Positions 36,048-46,652 of a stretch of DNA of 64,000 nt are shown piece after piece. The position numbers and the translations under genes are program-made. Position 1 is the first letter of the stretch, and the number at the start of each line of letters is the position of its first letter. This DNA is from Bordetella genomosp. 7 (GTDB lineage Bacteria > Pseudomonadota > Gammaproteobacteria > Burkholderiales > Burkholderiaceae_B). The DNA lies in NCBI RefSeq assembly GCF_002261265.1, contig NZ_NEVK01000003.1:744001-808000 (forward strand), given 5' to 3'. The notes under the pieces were generated by a model. That model ran no database searches and was not told where the DNA came from. It saw only the letters and a list, made by a program, of their open reading frames with translations.

Positions 36048-38867
36048 TTACGCTGACTTGCCCTGTGGTCCAGGGGGGGCATCCGGGGCATCGCCCAGCA
36101 CCTGCGTCCACAGCTCGCTGACGGCGGCGCGCTCTTCGGTCAATTGGTCTTGCGGCACGCGGGCTTTTTCGATGCCCTGCAGGCGCAATTGATGCTGCAT
36201 GCGGCGCAGCGTGCGGTAGGCGTCGCCGGCGCGCTGCGCGAGCCCGGCCGAAATCAGGCCCGCCTCGGCAGCCAGGCGCAACAGGGCGATATTGCCCAGG
36301 TTATTGACCAGCACACGGTGCGTGGCTGCATGGCACAGCACCAGATACTGTGTCGCGAATTCCACATCGACCATGCCGCCGCGGTCGTGCTTCAGGTCGA
36401 AGTCGCCGCTGTGGTTGGGGTGTCCCGCGCTGATCTTGTCGCGCATGGCCAGTACTTCGGTGCGCAGCGCTGCCGTATCGCGGGGCTGCACAAGCACTTC
36501 CGCGCGAATGCGCTCGAAGCGTGCTCCCACGGCGGTGTCGCCGGCCGCGTAGCGGGCCCGGGTCAGGGCCTGGTGTTCCCAGGCCCAGGCGTGCTTTAAC
36601 TGGTATTGCTCGAACGCCTCGACCGACACGGCCAGCAGGCCGGCCTCGCCGTCGGGCCGCAGGCGCAGGTCGGTTTCGTACAGCCGCCCCGACGACGTCA
36701 TCGTCGAGAGCCAGGACGTCATGCGGCGGCCAAGCTTGGCATAGACCTCGGCGGCGTCCTCGCGGGGGTCGTCAAACAAGTACACCAGATCCAGGTCGGA
36801 CGCATAGCCCAGTTCTTTGCCGCCCAGCTTGCCGTAGGCGATGACCGCAAAGCGCGGTTCGGCCCCGGGCACGCGGTTGACCAGGGGCCACACGCGCCGC
36901 ACGGTCTCGGCCAGCAGCATGTCCGCCAGTGCCGATAGCTGGTCGGCCAGCTTCTCGACAGTCAGTTGCCCTTCAAGGTCCTGCGCCAGCAGTTGAAAGC
37001 TGACCTGCCGCTGTATGTCGCGCATCAGGTTCATCTGCCGCTCGATATCCGGATCGCCGTCGGGCAGTACGCAGGCGTCCAGGTCGGCGGCCAGCTGCCG
37101 GGCCAGCTGTGCGAAATCCACCGATTCGAACAGCGTGCGCCAGTCGATCAGGCTGTCGAGCAGCAAAGGAGACTGGGTGAGGTTCTGCGCGGCCCAGGGG
37201 CTGGCAGCCACCATGCGCGCCACGCGGGCCAGTGTGTCGGGATATTCGGCCAGCAGCGCCAGATAGGCGCTTCGCTGGGCTATGGTCTCGATCAGGTCGA
37301 ACAGGCGTATGGCGGCTTCGCGCGGGGCCGGCGTCTGCAGGGCCGCCTGCACGGCGGCGGGCAGCAGGGCATCGAGCCGCCGCCGGCTGCTGTCGGGCAG
37401 GGCGCGTATCCGATGGCTGTCCAGCAACGATTCCGCGCGCCTGAGCAGGTCATCGGCCTCGTCTCCGAACGCCTGGCGTATCTGCATGGCCAGGCGGCTT
37501 TCGGCGTCGTCTGCCGCCGGCGCCGGGCAGCCAGGCGTGGCGCAGGGCGAGGCGCCGGGCGCGTCGTCACCTCCCACGCCGGCCAGGCGGAAGGCATTGC
37601 GGAACATGCGGGACACAAAGCCCCGGTGTGCGGCCAGGGTGGTTTCGAACGCGTCTGCGTCCATGCCGAGGGCGGCGGCCAGGCGTGCGCGCTGCGCGGG
37701 GTCCCCGGGCAACAGATGGGTCTGCTCGTCTTCACGGTATTGCAGCACGTGTTCCACGCGGCGCAGGAACCGGTAGGCCGCCTCCAGGTTCGCGGCATCG
37801 TCGGGGCTGACCAGGCCGGCGTCGCGTTCGGCATGCAACGCGGCCAGCAGGCCGCGCCTTTGCAGGGCCGGCATGCGTCCGCCGCGCACCAGCTGGAACA
37901 GCTGCACCACGAATTCGATTTCGCGGATGCCGCCGTCGCCCAGCTTGATGTTATGGGCGGTATCGACGCCGTTGCGCGCCAGGGCGCGCCGCTGCCAGTC
38001 CTGGCGGATCCGTTCGCGCAGCGAGCGCAATGACGACAGGGCGTCGAAGTCAAAGTATTTGCGGTACACAAAAGGCACGCGCAGGCTCTCGAGCTGGCGC
38101 GCCTGCGCTGCGCAGTCGCTGTCCGGAAATGCCTGCGCCGGAATCAGGCGCGCTTTCAGCCATGCATAGCGTTCCCACTCGCGGCCTTGCGCCACCAGGT
38201 AATGCTCCAGCGCATCCAGGCTCCACGCCGGGGGGCCGGCGTCGCCGTCGGGGCGTAGCCGCAGATCGGTGCGAAACACCTGCCCATGGGCATCCACCTC
38301 GGACAGCACGGGCATCATGCGGCGCGTCAGGCGGCCATAGAACTCGTGGTGGCTGATGCGGCGGGGCCCCTCGGTTTCGCCTTCCTCGCCATACAGCATG
38401 ATCAGATCGATGTCCGACGATACATTCAGTTCGCAACCGCCGAGCTTGCCCATGCCCACGATCAGCATTTCCTGAGGCGCGCCGGTGGCGGGGTCGCGCG
38501 GCAAGCCATGCACCTGGGCCAGCTCGGCGGCCACGCTGCGGTAGGCGGCCGCCACCGCCAGGTCGGCCAATGCCGACATGGCGCCCACCACTTCTTCCAG
38601 GCTTGCCTGGCCGGCCACGTCGCGCACCATCAGCGCGGTGAACACCCGTTCGCGCAATCGGCGCAGGACCTCGCGGCATTGGTCCACCGGCAGCGTTTCA
38701 GGGGCTTGCGGGCCTGCCAGTTCGGCCTGCCAGGACGCCAGCGCATTGGGCGTGACAGGATGGCGTGCGGCGCTTTCGAGCCACGCTGCCAGATCGGGAT
38801 GCGCATCGACACGGCGGCGCAGGTAGCCCGACCAGGCCAGGGCAGGGGCAAGCAGGGAAGCAGACAT
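36048..38867 (-). CDS. glnE: Bifunctional glutamine synthetase adenylyltransferase/adenylyl-removing enzyme GlnE
   Basis: A 939-residue GlnE with two nucleotidyltransferase domains: [19 protein letters not shown] (138-156, adenylyl-removing half) and [20 protein letters not shown] around residue 670 (adenylylating half), each followed by a regulatory helical domain. It adds or removes AMP on glutamine synthetase in response to PII and glutamine, setting nitrogen assimilation. Length matches E. coli GlnE (946 aa). Starts at 38867, divergent from yhdP with 81 bp between. Confidence 0.96.
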   Translation of the reverse strand: MSASLLAPALAWSGYLRRRVDAHPDLAAWLESAARHPVTPNALASWQAELAGPQAPETLPVDQCREVLRRLRERVFTALMVRDVAGQASLEEVVGAMSALADLAVAAAYRSVAAELAQVHGLPRDPATGAPQEMLIVGMGKLGGCELNVSSDIDLIMLYGEEGETEGPRRISHHEFYGRLTRRMMPVLSEVDAHGQVFRTDLRLRPDGDAGPPAWSLDALEHYLVAQGREWERYAWLKARLIPAQAFPDSDCAAQARQLESLRVPFVYRKYFDFDALSSLRSLRERIRQDWQRRALARNGVDTAHNIKLGDGGIREIEFVVQLFQLVRGGRMPALQRRGLLAALHAERDAGLVSPDDAANLEAAYRFLRRVEHVLQYREDEQTHLLPGDPAQRARLAAALGMDADAFETTLAAHRGFVSRMFRNAFRLAGVGGDDAPGASPCATPGCPAPAADDAESRLAMQIRQAFGDEADDLLRRAESLLDSHRIRALPDSSRRRLDALLPAAVQAALQTPAPREAAIRLFDLIETIAQRSAYLALLAEYPDTLARVARMVAASPWAAQNLTQSPLLLDSLIDWRTLFESVDFAQLARQLAADLDACVLPDGDPDIERQMNLMRDIQRQVSFQLLAQDLEGQLTVEKLADQLSALADMLLAETVRRVWPLVNRVPGAEPRFAVIAYGKLGGKELGYASDLDLVYLFDDPREDAAEVYAKLGRRMTSWLSTMTSSGRLYETDLRLRPDGEAGLLAVSVEAFEQYQLKHAWAWEHQALTRARYAAGDTAVGARFERIRAEVLVQPRDTAALRTEVLAMRDKISAGHPNHSGDFDLKHDRGGMVDVEFATQYLVLCHAATHRVLVNNLGNIALLRLAAEAGLISAGLAQRAGDAYRTLRRMQHQLRLQGIEKARVPQDQLTEERAAVSELWTQVLGDAPDAPPGPQGKSA

Positions 38868-38948
38868 GGGGATGGAAGGCAGACGGAAAGGCGCGTTTCA
38901 GGTATAAGGGGACGATACCCCAAGACGCCATATCCTGCCCACTCTTCT

Positions 38949-41900
38949 GTGTCTCTGCCCGCCAAAGCCGCCCGGTTTCTTTTATGGTTTGCCCTGGCCG
39001 CCTATCTCATCGCGGCCGTCTTGCTGCTCGGCTTGCGGTACTGGGTACTGCCGCAGATAGACCATTGGCGCCCGCGCATCGAAGCCTATGCCAGCCAGGC
39101 GCTGGGCGCGCGGGTCGAGATCGGCAGCCTGGCTGCCGACTGGCGCGCGCTGAACCCGTCGCTCACGCTACACGGACTGACCATCTATGGCGAAGACGCG
39201 ACGCCCGTACTGATGCTGCCGTCGGTGTCGGCGGTGCTGGGCTGGCGCAGTGCATTGACGCTGTCGCCCACACTGCTGAGCCTGCGCATTGAAGGCCCGG
39301 AATTGCAGTTGCGGCGCGACGCGGGCAATCGCCTGTGGGTGGCGGGCCAGTCGATCGCCCTGGACGCCGGACAAGATGCGCGTGGCTCGTCGCGCCTGTT
39401 GCATTGGCTGGGCGCGCAACGCGATCTGGCGCTGCTCAACGCCACGGTGCATTGGCAAGATGATTATCGCCAGGCGCCGCCGGTCACCTTTGAACAGGTA
39501 AGCCTGCGCGTGTACAACGGCGCGCTGTCGCACCGTTTTGCGTTACGTGCCGAACCTCCCGCGGAACTGGCGCGCGATGCGTCCGTGCGCGGCCGTATCG
39601 CGCGTCATGCGCTCCTGGGCGGCGGCTGGACGGGCGAACTGTATGCCGAAATCAATGATGCCGAGCCTGCGGCATGGGCCCCCTGGCTGCCCGTGCCGCA
39701 GATTGCGGGGCGCGGCGCCGCGCGCGCCTGGGTCGATCTGGACGACGGCGCGGTCACCGGCATGACGCTGGATACGGTGGTGCGTGGCGTGCGTTGGCAC
39801 GCGGCCGACCGTTCGACGTGGGTGGGCGTAGACGAAGGCGCGTTGCGCCTGCAGGGCGCGCCGGGCGATGTGGTGCGATTGGCCGACGTCGCCCTGGTGC
39901 GCGGCGAGCCCGAAGCCGGCCTGGCGGTGCGCGGTGAACTGACGGGCTTGCGCGCCCATCTGCCGCAGGTTTTCGACCCCGCCTTGCTGCAGGCCGATAC
40001 CGTTCGGCTGGACGCCAGCGTGCGGCGCCCGCAAGCCGAGCCGGCGGTGGTCGATGTGCGCCAGCTCGATATCGTCAATGCCGATCTCGACGCGCGCCTG
40101 CACGGCCGCTGGACCAGCCAGGGCAAGACCGCCGCCGGCACGGCCGAGATCGGCGGCAACCTGGCCCGCGCGGCCATGCCGGCCATCTACAAGTACCTGC
40201 CGCTGGAGGTCAACGCCGACGCCCGCGAGTGGCTGGCCAGCGGGTTGCCCGCCGGCCAGGCCAGCGACGCGTCCGTCACCGTCAAGGGTGATCTTGATGA
40301 TTTTCCTTTCGAAGACCCGGGCGACGTGGGCGAGTTCCGCATAGCGGGCTCCTATGCCGGAGCGGTCGTCGATTATGCGCCGGCGCACGGCAATACCAAG
40401 GGCTGGCCGCGGCTCGAGAATCTTTCGGGCCGTTTCGCCGTGGACAAAGTCAGCCTGTCGCTCGACAGCCCGGGCGGGGGCGTGGTTCATACGGGCAACG
40501 GGCAAACGGTTACGCTGGGCGCCGTCACGGCGTCTATTCCCGACATGGAGCACGCGTCTACGCTGTTCGTCGATGGGCAGACGGCCGGTCCGGTGCCGGC
40601 CTACCTGGCGCTGGCGCACCATTCGCCGCTGGGAGAATTGCTTGATGGCGCCCTGGATACGGCCGAAGGCTCCGGGCCGTGGCAGGTTGCGCTGAAGCTG
40701 GAAGTGCCACTGCTGGACGCCGAGGAAACCAAGGTGGACGGTCGCATCACCTTCAACGACAACACGTTCCGCTTTGTGCCGCAAATGCCCGAGCTGCGCA
40801 ATCTGCGAGGCGACTTGCGTTTTTCGGAGCTGGGGCTGCATACGGATGGCCTGCATACCGTGTTCCTGGGCGGCCCGGCCACCATAGCCGGCAAGCTCGA
40901 ACAGGACGGCGACGCCTTGCGCGTGTCCGGCACGCTGCCAGCGCAAGGGCTGGCCCAATGGGGCGGCAATGCGGTGCTGCGGCGCCTGTCGGGCCAGACG
41001 CATTACCGGGGTCTGGTGGGCTACGGATCCGACGGGGCCTTGGATATTACTGTGGAGTCCGACCTGGCCGGACTGGCGGTCGACATGCCCGCGCCGGTGG
41101 GCAAGAAAGCGAACGAAACGCGGGCCCTGAAGGTACGTTGGCAACCGGTCGCGTCTGCCGCGGGCAGGCGCGACCGACTGTCGGCCAGCCTGGGCGCGGC
41201 GTTGTCGCTCGTGCTTGAGCACGAGCGCTCGGCGCGCGCAGCGCCTTATTTTTCGCGCGGCGCGCTGGGCGTGAACCGTCCGGCGGCACTGCCGCCATCG
41301 GGGCTGGTTGCCGATATACAGTGGCCGGACATCGATCTCGACGCTTGGGAAGCCATCGCGGCCGAGGCAGACCCGCCCGGGCCGGCAGGCAAATCGGCGT
41401 CCGGCCGCAGCCAGCTTGTTCTGCCGCCGCTGAACCGCGTCTTCCTGCAAGCCGATAAACTGCATACCGGCGATTGGACGATCGACAAGCTGAGCCTGAA
41501 CGCCGTGCGGCCCAAACCCCAGCACTGGCAGGTTACGCTGGACTCGCGCCAGGCCGCCGGTTCGCTGGCCTGGCAAGAGGCTTCCGGCGCCATCGCCGGC
41601 CAGGTTACGGCGCGCCTGACTCACCTGGCCCTGGGCGACCCGGACAAGGCCGACACGGCCGACCCGCCCACCCAGAGCGACGATCTATCCGATATCCCCG
41701 CCATCGATTTGCGGGCCGAGCAGTTTTCGCTGTATGGCCATCCCCTGGGCACCCTGGAAGTGCAGGGCACCAACCTGGCGCGCGGAAAGTCCTGGCGCCT
41801 GGACAAGCTGCGCATATCCAATCCGTCAGCCACGCTGGACGCCACCGGTAATTGGCGCCTGGCCGGGGCCGATCGCGGGCTCACCGTGGATGCCGTGGGC

Positions 41901-42554
41901 GACTTCAAGAACCTGGGGGCTTTCCTGGACGGCATGGGCATGCCGCAGGTCATGGTTGACGGCCATGGCACGGTCACAGGCAAGCTGACGTGGCACGACT
42001 TTCCATGGACCCACGACCTGGCCAAGATTGAAGGCGAAGCGCGCGTCAGCCTGGACAAGGGGCGCCTGCTGAAGGTGAATTCGCGCAGCGCGCGCCTGCT
42101 GGAGCTGCTGTCGCTGCAGTCGCTGCAGCGGCTGGCCAAGTTGGAGTTCAACCCCGCCAACCTGGTGCGCGACGGCTTTCCGTTTGACACCATCCGCGGC
42201 GACATGGCGCTGGGCCGCGGCATCATGCACACCGAGGGTTACAAGTTGATCAGCCCCGTGGCCACCATCGTGCTGGCGGGCGACACCGACATCGTGACCG
42301 AGCAGTGGAACCTGCACGCCGCGGTGATCCCCAATCTGGATGCCAGCGGCGCCGCGATGGTCACCGCGCTGGCCGTGAATCCGCTGATCGGGCTGGGTGC
42401 ATTCTTGACGCAGTGGCTGCTGAAACACCCGCTGGCCCACGCCATGACCATGGAATATACCGTTACCGGCCCTTGGGATGACCCCAAACTGCAGCCGGTG
42501 GAAACCAAGCCGCCGCCCAAGCCGGGCCCGGTCGAGGGTTTCATCGAGCATTGA
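38949..42554 (+). CDS. yhdP: AsmA-like envelope protein YhdP (TIGR02099 family)
   Basis: About 1201 residues: an N-terminal membrane helix (LLWFALAAYLIAAVLLLGL) and a very long periplasmic beta-rich region with a C-terminal AsmA-like domain (VDGHGTVTGKLTWHDFPW; KLEFNPANLVRDGFPFDTI). YhdP proteins, with TamB and YdbH, form bridges thought to carry phospholipids from the inner to the outer membrane. The best start is GTG at 38949, which gives a short positively charged leader before the helix; there is no strong Shine-Dalgarno sequence, so this is uncertain by a few codons. Upstream in-frame residues overlap glnE antisense and are rejected. Confidence 0.88.
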   Translation: MSLPAKAARFLLWFALAAYLIAAVLLLGLRYWVLPQIDHWRPRIEAYASQALGARVEIGSLAADWRALNPSLTLHGLTIYGEDATPVLMLPSVSAVLGWRSALTLSPTLLSLRIEGPELQLRRDAGNRLWVAGQSIALDAGQDARGSSRLLHWLGAQRDLALLNATVHWQDDYRQAPPVTFEQVSLRVYNGALSHRFALRAEPPAELARDASVRGRIARHALLGGGWTGELYAEINDAEPAAWAPWLPVPQIAGRGAARAWVDLDDGAVTGMTLDTVVRGVRWHAADRSTWVGVDEGALRLQGAPGDVVRLADVALVRGEPEAGLAVRGELTGLRAHLPQVFDPALLQADTVRLDASVRRPQAEPAVVDVRQLDIVNADLDARLHGRWTSQGKTAAGTAEIGGNLARAAMPAIYKYLPLEVNADAREWLASGLPAGQASDASVTVKGDLDDFPFEDPGDVGEFRIAGSYAGAVVDYAPAHGNTKGWPRLENLSGRFAVDKVSLSLDSPGGGVVHTGNGQTVTLGAVTASIPDMEHASTLFVDGQTAGPVPAYLALAHHSPLGELLDGALDTAEGSGPWQVALKLEVPLLDAEETKVDGRITFNDNTFRFVPQMPELRNLRGDLRFSELGLHTDGLHTVFLGGPATIAGKLEQDGDALRVSGTLPAQGLAQWGGNAVLRRLSGQTHYRGLVGYGSDGALDITVESDLAGLAVDMPAPVGKKANETRALKVRWQPVASAAGRRDRLSASLGAALSLVLEHERSARAAPYFSRGALGVNRPAALPPSGLVADIQWPDIDLDAWEAIAAEADPPGPAGKSASGRSQLVLPPLNRVFLQADKLHTGDWTIDKLSLNAVRPKPQHWQVTLDSRQAAGSLAWQEASGAIAGQVTARLTHLALGDPDKADTADPPTQSDDLSDIPAIDLRAEQFSLYGHPLGTLEVQGTNLARGKSWRLDKLRISNPSATLDATGNWRLAGADRGLTVDAVGDFKNLGAFLDGMGMPQVMVDGHGTVTGKLTWHDFPWTHDLAKIEGEARVSLDKGRLLKVNSRSARLLELLSLQSLQRLAKLEFNPANLVRDGFPFDTIRGDMALGRGIMHTEGYKLISPVATIVLAGDTDIVTEQWNLHAAVIPNLDASGAAMVTALAVNPLIGLGAFLTQWLLKHPLAHAMTMEYTVTGPWDDPKLQPVETKPPPKPGPVEGFIEH

Positions 42555-42619
42555 ACCGGCCCGCCGAGCCGGCCGCCGGCGCCTGATGAACCGCGCGGGC
42601 CGGCGTGAACGGGCAACCG

Positions 42620-42648
42620 CTGCCCGGCAACTCGCGGATGCCGGGCAG
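42620..42648 (-). terminator. Strong hairpin after rho (no T-tract)
   Basis: CTGCCCGGCA (42620-42629) and TGCCGGGCAG (42639-42648) pair perfectly over 10 bp around a 9-nt loop, 8 bp past the rho stop codon and between convergent yhdP and rho. There is no T-run, so it may act as an mRNA 3'-end stabiliser rather than a full intrinsic terminator. Confidence 0.5.
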
Positions 42649-42656
42649 GGCGCGCG

Positions 42657-43913
42657 TTATTTCTTCATCATCTCGAAGAATTCGGCGTTGGTCTTGGTGG
42701 CGCGCATCTTGTCGAGGATGAACTCCATCGACTGTACTTCGTCCATGTCGTGGATGAACTTGCGCAGCACCCAGACTTTCTGCAGCAACTCGGGCTTGAT
42801 CAGCAGCTCTTCGCGGCGCGTGCCCGACTTGTTCAGGTTGATGGCCGGATAGACGCGCTTTTCGGCCAGGCGGCGTTCAAGGTGGACTTCGGAGTTGCCG
42901 GTGCCCTTGAATTCTTCATAGATGACTTCATCCATGCGGCTGCCGGTTTCGATCAGCGCCGTGCCCAGGATGGTGAGCGAGCCGCCTTCTTCGAGGTTGC
43001 GCGCCGCGCCGAAGAAGCGCTTGGGACGCTGCAGGGCATTGGCGTCCACACCGCCGGTCAGCACCTTGCCCGAGGCCGGCACCACCGTGTTGTAGGCGCG
43101 CGCCAGGCGGGTGATGGAATCCAGCAGGATCACCACGTCTTTCTTCATTTCGACCAGGCGCTTGGCCTTCTCGATGACCATCTCGGCCACCTGGACGTGG
43201 CGGGTGGCCGGCTCGTCGAAGGTGGAGGCCACGACTTCACCGCGCACGGTACGCTGCATTTCGGTGACTTCTTCGGGGCGCTCGTCTACCAGCAGGACGA
43301 TCATTACCGCGTCCGGGTAGTTGGTGGTGATGGCGTGCGCAATGTGCTGCATCATCACCGTCTTGCCCGACTTGGGGCTGGCCACGATCAGGCCGCGCTG
43401 CCCTTTGCCGATGGGCGCGAAGATGTCCATGATGCGGCCGGTGAGGTTTTCTTCGCTCTTGATGTCGCGTTCGAGGCGCAGCGGCTGGTTGGGATGCAGC
43501 GGCGTCAGGTTCTCGAACATGATGCGATGCTTGATCGCCTCGGGCGCCACGCCATTGACCTTGTCGACCTTGACCAGGGCGAAATAGCGCTCGCCGTCTT
43601 TGGGGGTGCGGACTTCGCCTTCGATGGAGTCGCCCGTGTGCAGGTTGAAGCGCCGGATCTGCGACGGCGAGATGTAGATGTCGTCGGTGCTGGCCAGGTA
43701 CGAGGTTTCGGGGGAACGCAAAAATCCGAAACCGTCGGGCAGTACTTCCAGCACGCCGTCGCCGAAAATCTGCTCGCCCTGCTTGGCCCGCCGTTTCATG
43801 ATGGCGAACATGAGCTCTTGCTTGCGCAAGCGGTTGGCGTTTTCGATTTCCAGGCCGGCGGCCATTTCCAGCAGCTGCGAGACGTGCAGCGCCTTCAGTT
43901 CATTAAGGTGCAT
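42657..43913 (-). CDS. rho: Transcription termination factor Rho
   Basis: A 418-residue Rho, the hexameric RNA translocase that ends transcription. The N-terminal RNA-binding domain contains [20 protein letters not shown] (61-80), the P-loop is ASPKSGKT (178-185), followed by [13 protein letters not shown] and the Q/R-loop segments [20 protein letters not shown]. Length equals that of E. coli Rho (419). It lies downstream of trxA on the same strand, the trxA-rho order seen widely in proteobacteria. Confidence 0.97.
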   Translation of the reverse strand: MHLNELKALHVSQLLEMAAGLEIENANRLRKQELMFAIMKRRAKQGEQIFGDGVLEVLPDGFGFLRSPETSYLASTDDIYISPSQIRRFNLHTGDSIEGEVRTPKDGERYFALVKVDKVNGVAPEAIKHRIMFENLTPLHPNQPLRLERDIKSEENLTGRIMDIFAPIGKGQRGLIVASPKSGKTVMMQHIAHAITTNYPDAVMIVLLVDERPEEVTEMQRTVRGEVVASTFDEPATRHVQVAEMVIEKAKRLVEMKKDVVILLDSITRLARAYNTVVPASGKVLTGGVDANALQRPKRFFGAARNLEEGGSLTILGTALIETGSRMDEVIYEEFKGTGNSEVHLERRLAEKRVYPAINLNKSGTRREELLIKPELLQKVWVLRKFIHDMDEVQSMEFILDKMRATKTNAEFFEMMKK

Positions 43914-43982
43914 CGCGGTGAAAGGGGGATATCAGAGAAGGGCTTTGGCGGCGGGCCACGGACGGGCCCGCGCGGCATATGG

Positions 43983-44001
43983 GCGCCGGCAGTGCCGGCG
44001 C
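43983..44001 (-). promoter_or_regulatory. Hairpin between trxA and rho
   Basis: GCGCCGGC (43983-43990) and GCCGGCGC (43994-44001) form a perfect 8-bp stem with a 3-nt loop, 16 bp after the trxA stop and about 70 bp before the rho start. With no T-tract it could attenuate or stabilise the trxA message, or belong to the rho leader. Confidence 0.4.
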
Positions 44002-44017
44002 ACGGGATTCACGTAGT

Positions 44018-44344
44018 TTACAACGCGCCGTCCAGGAAGGCGGTGAGTTGCGATTTAGACAGCGCGCCGACCTTGGTGGCGGCTGCCTGGCCATTCTTGA
44101 ACAGCATCAGGGTGGGAATGCCGCGAATGCCGTACTTGGCCGCGGTATCCTGGTTTTCGTCGACGTTGAGCTTGGCGACCGTCAGGCGGCCGGCGTATTC
44201 GGCGGCGACTTCTTCCAGGATGGGGGCGATCATTTTGCACGGGCCACACCAGGCGGCCCAGTAATCGACCAGCACCGGCTGGCTGGACTTGATCACATCG
44301 GCCTCGAAGCTTGCGTCGCTGACGTTCTTGATTTGCTCGCTCAT
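44018..44344 (-). CDS. trxA: Thioredoxin 1
   Basis: A 108-residue classical thioredoxin that reduces protein disulfides in the cytoplasm. The active site is [12 protein letters not shown] (Cys33, Cys36), and the cis-proline region is [12 protein letters not shown]. The size and all landmarks match E. coli TrxA. It precedes rho on the same strand and is divergent from parE. Confidence 0.97.
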   Translation of the reverse strand: MSEQIKNVSDASFEADVIKSSQPVLVDYWAAWCGPCKMIAPILEEVAAEYAGRLTVAKLNVDENQDTAAKYGIRGIPTLMLFKNGQAAATKVGALSKSQLTAFLDGAL

Positions 44345-44650
44345 GGTGATTCTCGGTTCAGCAGCATGGGCCGCGCGGGCGACTCTGCCGTTTTCGGTTT
44401 GTTCTGGATGGATAAAAACAAGGATTCAAGCATACCACTGTTGATAACAACAGGGGTCGCCGCTTTTGTGTAGGATGTGGCGGCGCGGCCCCGGGGCATC
44501 GCCGGCCTGGTAGGCGCGGCAGCCGGGCTGCAAGCACTCCATGGTACCGAATTCGGGCGTGGTCAGGTCGTGCGCATCCCACCTCAGGCCGCGCAGAATC
44601 TGGACTTGTCCGTAAAATGTCGGTTTTTTTCCACAGATGTTGGGGATAAC
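44345..44650. other. Divergent trxA-parE intergenic region without a gene
   Basis: No coding frame here looks real. The region must hold the promoters of trxA and parE, but no convincing -35/-10 pair was found; TAAAAT at 44613-44618 is a possible parE -10. Three DnaA-box-like 9-mers occur: TTATCAACA (minus, 44439-44447), TTTTCCACA (plus, 44627-44635) and TTATCCCCA (minus, 44641-44649), each one mismatch from TTATCCACA. Their meaning is uncertain. Confidence 0.4.
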
Positions 44651-46612
44651 TTGGCTACACCACGTTACACCGAAGCGTCCATCCGGGTTCTGAAGGGGCT
44701 CGAGCCCGTTCGCCAGCGCCCGGGCATGTACACCCGCACCGAAAATCCCTTGCACGTGGTGCAAGAGGTCATCGACAACGCCGCCGACGAGGCGCTGGCC
44801 GGCTATGGCAAGCAGATCCAGGTCACCCTGCACACCGACGGCAGCGTGTCGGTCGAAGACGACGGGCGCGGCATTCCGGTAGGGTTGCATCCCGAAGAAA
44901 ACGCTCCGGTGGTCGAACTGGTATTCACCCGGCTGCATGCGGGAGGCAAGTTCGACAAGCAGGGCGGCGGCGCCTACGCGTTCTCGGGCGGGCTGCACGG
45001 GGTGGGGGTGTCGGTCACCAACGCGCTGGCCAGCCGCCTTGAAGTGGTGGTGTGGCGCGATGGCGGCGCGCACCGCCTGGTGTTCCAGGGCGGCGATGTC
45101 GCCGAAAGCCTGGCCCCGCATTCCGAGCCCGGGCGCAAAAAGTCCGGCACCCGCGTACGGGTCTGGCCCGACGCCAAGTACTTCGACAGCCCGCACATTC
45201 CGCTGGGCGAACTGACGCACTTGCTGCGCAGCAAGGCCGTTCTGCTGCCGGGCGTCAAGGTCACGCTGGTCACCGAGAAAACCGGCGACACCCGAACGTG
45301 GCAGTACGCCGAAGGGCTGCGCGGCTATCTGTCCGAGGCGCTGGCCGGCGCGGCGCTCATGGTGCCGTTCTTCGAAGGGCAGCAATACGCCGACGCCGAC
45401 CACGAAACCTTCGCCGACGGCGAAGGCGCCCAATGGGTGGTGGCCTGGACCGAAGACGGCAACGCCGTGCGCGAGTCTTACGTCAACCTCATCCCCACGC
45501 CGGCGGGCGGTACGCACGAATCGGGGCTGCGCGAAGGGCTGTTCGGCGCGGTCAAGGGTTTCGCCGAACTGCATGGCCTGTTGCCCAAGGGCGTCAAGCT
45601 GCTGCCCGAAGACGTGTTTGCCCGCGCCAGCTTTGTGCTGTCGGCCAAGGTGCTCGACCCGCAATTCCAGGGGCAGATCAAAGAGCGCCTGAACAGCCGC
45701 GACGCCGTGCGGCTGGTGGGAGGCTTCGTCAAGAGCGCGCTCGACCTCTGGCTGCACAGCAACGTCGAATATGGCAAGAAGCTGGCCGAACTGGCCATCC
45801 GCCAGGCCCAGGCGCGCGCGCGCTCGGCGCAGAAGGTCGAAAAGCGCAAGAGTTCGGGCGTTGCGGTGCTGCCGGGCAAGCTCACCGATTGCGAATCGTC
45901 CGACGCCAGCCGCACCGAAGTGTTCCTTGTCGAAGGCGATTCGGCGGGCGGCTCGGCCAAGATGGGCCGCGACAAGGAATTCCAGGCCATTCTGCCGCTG
46001 CGCGGCAAGGTGCTCAATTCCTGGGAAGTCGACCGCGATCGCCTGTTCGCCAACAACGAAATCCACGACATCGCGGTGGCCATCGGGGTGGATCCGCACG
46101 GGCCGGACGACACGCCCGACCTGTCGGGCCTGCGCTACGGTCGCATCTGCATCCTGTCCGATGCCGACGTAGACGGTTCCCACATCCAGGTGCTGCTGCT
46201 GACGCTGTTCTACCGCCATTTTCCCAGGCTGGTCGAGGCGGGGCATGTGTACGTGGCCAGGCCGCCGCTGTTCCGCCTGGACGTCCCCGCGCAAGGCAAG
46301 CGTCCGGCCCGCAAGATCTACTGCCTGGACACGGGCGAGCTCGAAGCGGCGCAGGACAAGCTGCGCAAGGAAGGCGTGCGCGAAGGCGCCTGGAGCATCA
46401 GCCGCTTCAAGGGGCTGGGCGAAATGAACCCCGAACAGCTCTGGGAAACCACCATGAACCCAGATACGCGGCGCCTGTTGCCGGTGGGCTACGGCGGCCT
46501 TACGCCCGAAGACACCACGCGCATGTTCGACATGCTGATGGGCAAGGGCGAATCTTCGCAGCGCCGCGCCTGGATCGAAGAAAAGGGCAACCTGGCCGAG
46601 CTCGACATCTGA
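44651..46612 (+). CDS. parE: DNA topoisomerase IV subunit B ParE
   Basis: A 653-residue GHKL ATPase subunit of topoisomerase IV, which decatenates daughter chromosomes. The N-terminal ATP site shows [11 protein letters not shown] and [10 protein letters not shown] (69-78). The TOPRIM domain shows [17 protein letters not shown] and [12 protein letters not shown]. The size and the following parC identify it as ParE rather than GyrB (about 800 aa). The start is TTG at 44651, giving the expected N-terminus [19 protein letters not shown] and preceded by GGGGA; no ATG fits. It is 40 bp upstream of parC. Confidence 0.95.
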   Translation: MATPRYTEASIRVLKGLEPVRQRPGMYTRTENPLHVVQEVIDNAADEALAGYGKQIQVTLHTDGSVSVEDDGRGIPVGLHPEENAPVVELVFTRLHAGGKFDKQGGGAYAFSGGLHGVGVSVTNALASRLEVVVWRDGGAHRLVFQGGDVAESLAPHSEPGRKKSGTRVRVWPDAKYFDSPHIPLGELTHLLRSKAVLLPGVKVTLVTEKTGDTRTWQYAEGLRGYLSEALAGAALMVPFFEGQQYADADHETFADGEGAQWVVAWTEDGNAVRESYVNLIPTPAGGTHESGLREGLFGAVKGFAELHGLLPKGVKLLPEDVFARASFVLSAKVLDPQFQGQIKERLNSRDAVRLVGGFVKSALDLWLHSNVEYGKKLAELAIRQAQARARSAQKVEKRKSSGVAVLPGKLTDCESSDASRTEVFLVEGDSAGGSAKMGRDKEFQAILPLRGKVLNSWEVDRDRLFANNEIHDIAVAIGVDPHGPDDTPDLSGLRYGRICILSDADVDGSHIQVLLLTLFYRHFPRLVEAGHVYVARPPLFRLDVPAQGKRPARKIYCLDTGELEAAQDKLRKEGVREGAWSISRFKGLGEMNPEQLWETTMNPDTRRLLPVGYGGLTPEDTTRMFDMLMGKGESSQRRAWIEEKGNLAELDI

Positions 46613-46652
46613 GCCGCCCCGCCCGCCAGTCTTTACGCAACTCCGAAAACCA

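Noticed and set aside
44345-44650. Origin of replication
   Set aside because: A few DnaA-box-like motifs occur, but dnaA, dnaN, gyrB and rpmH are absent and there is no AT-rich unwinding region.
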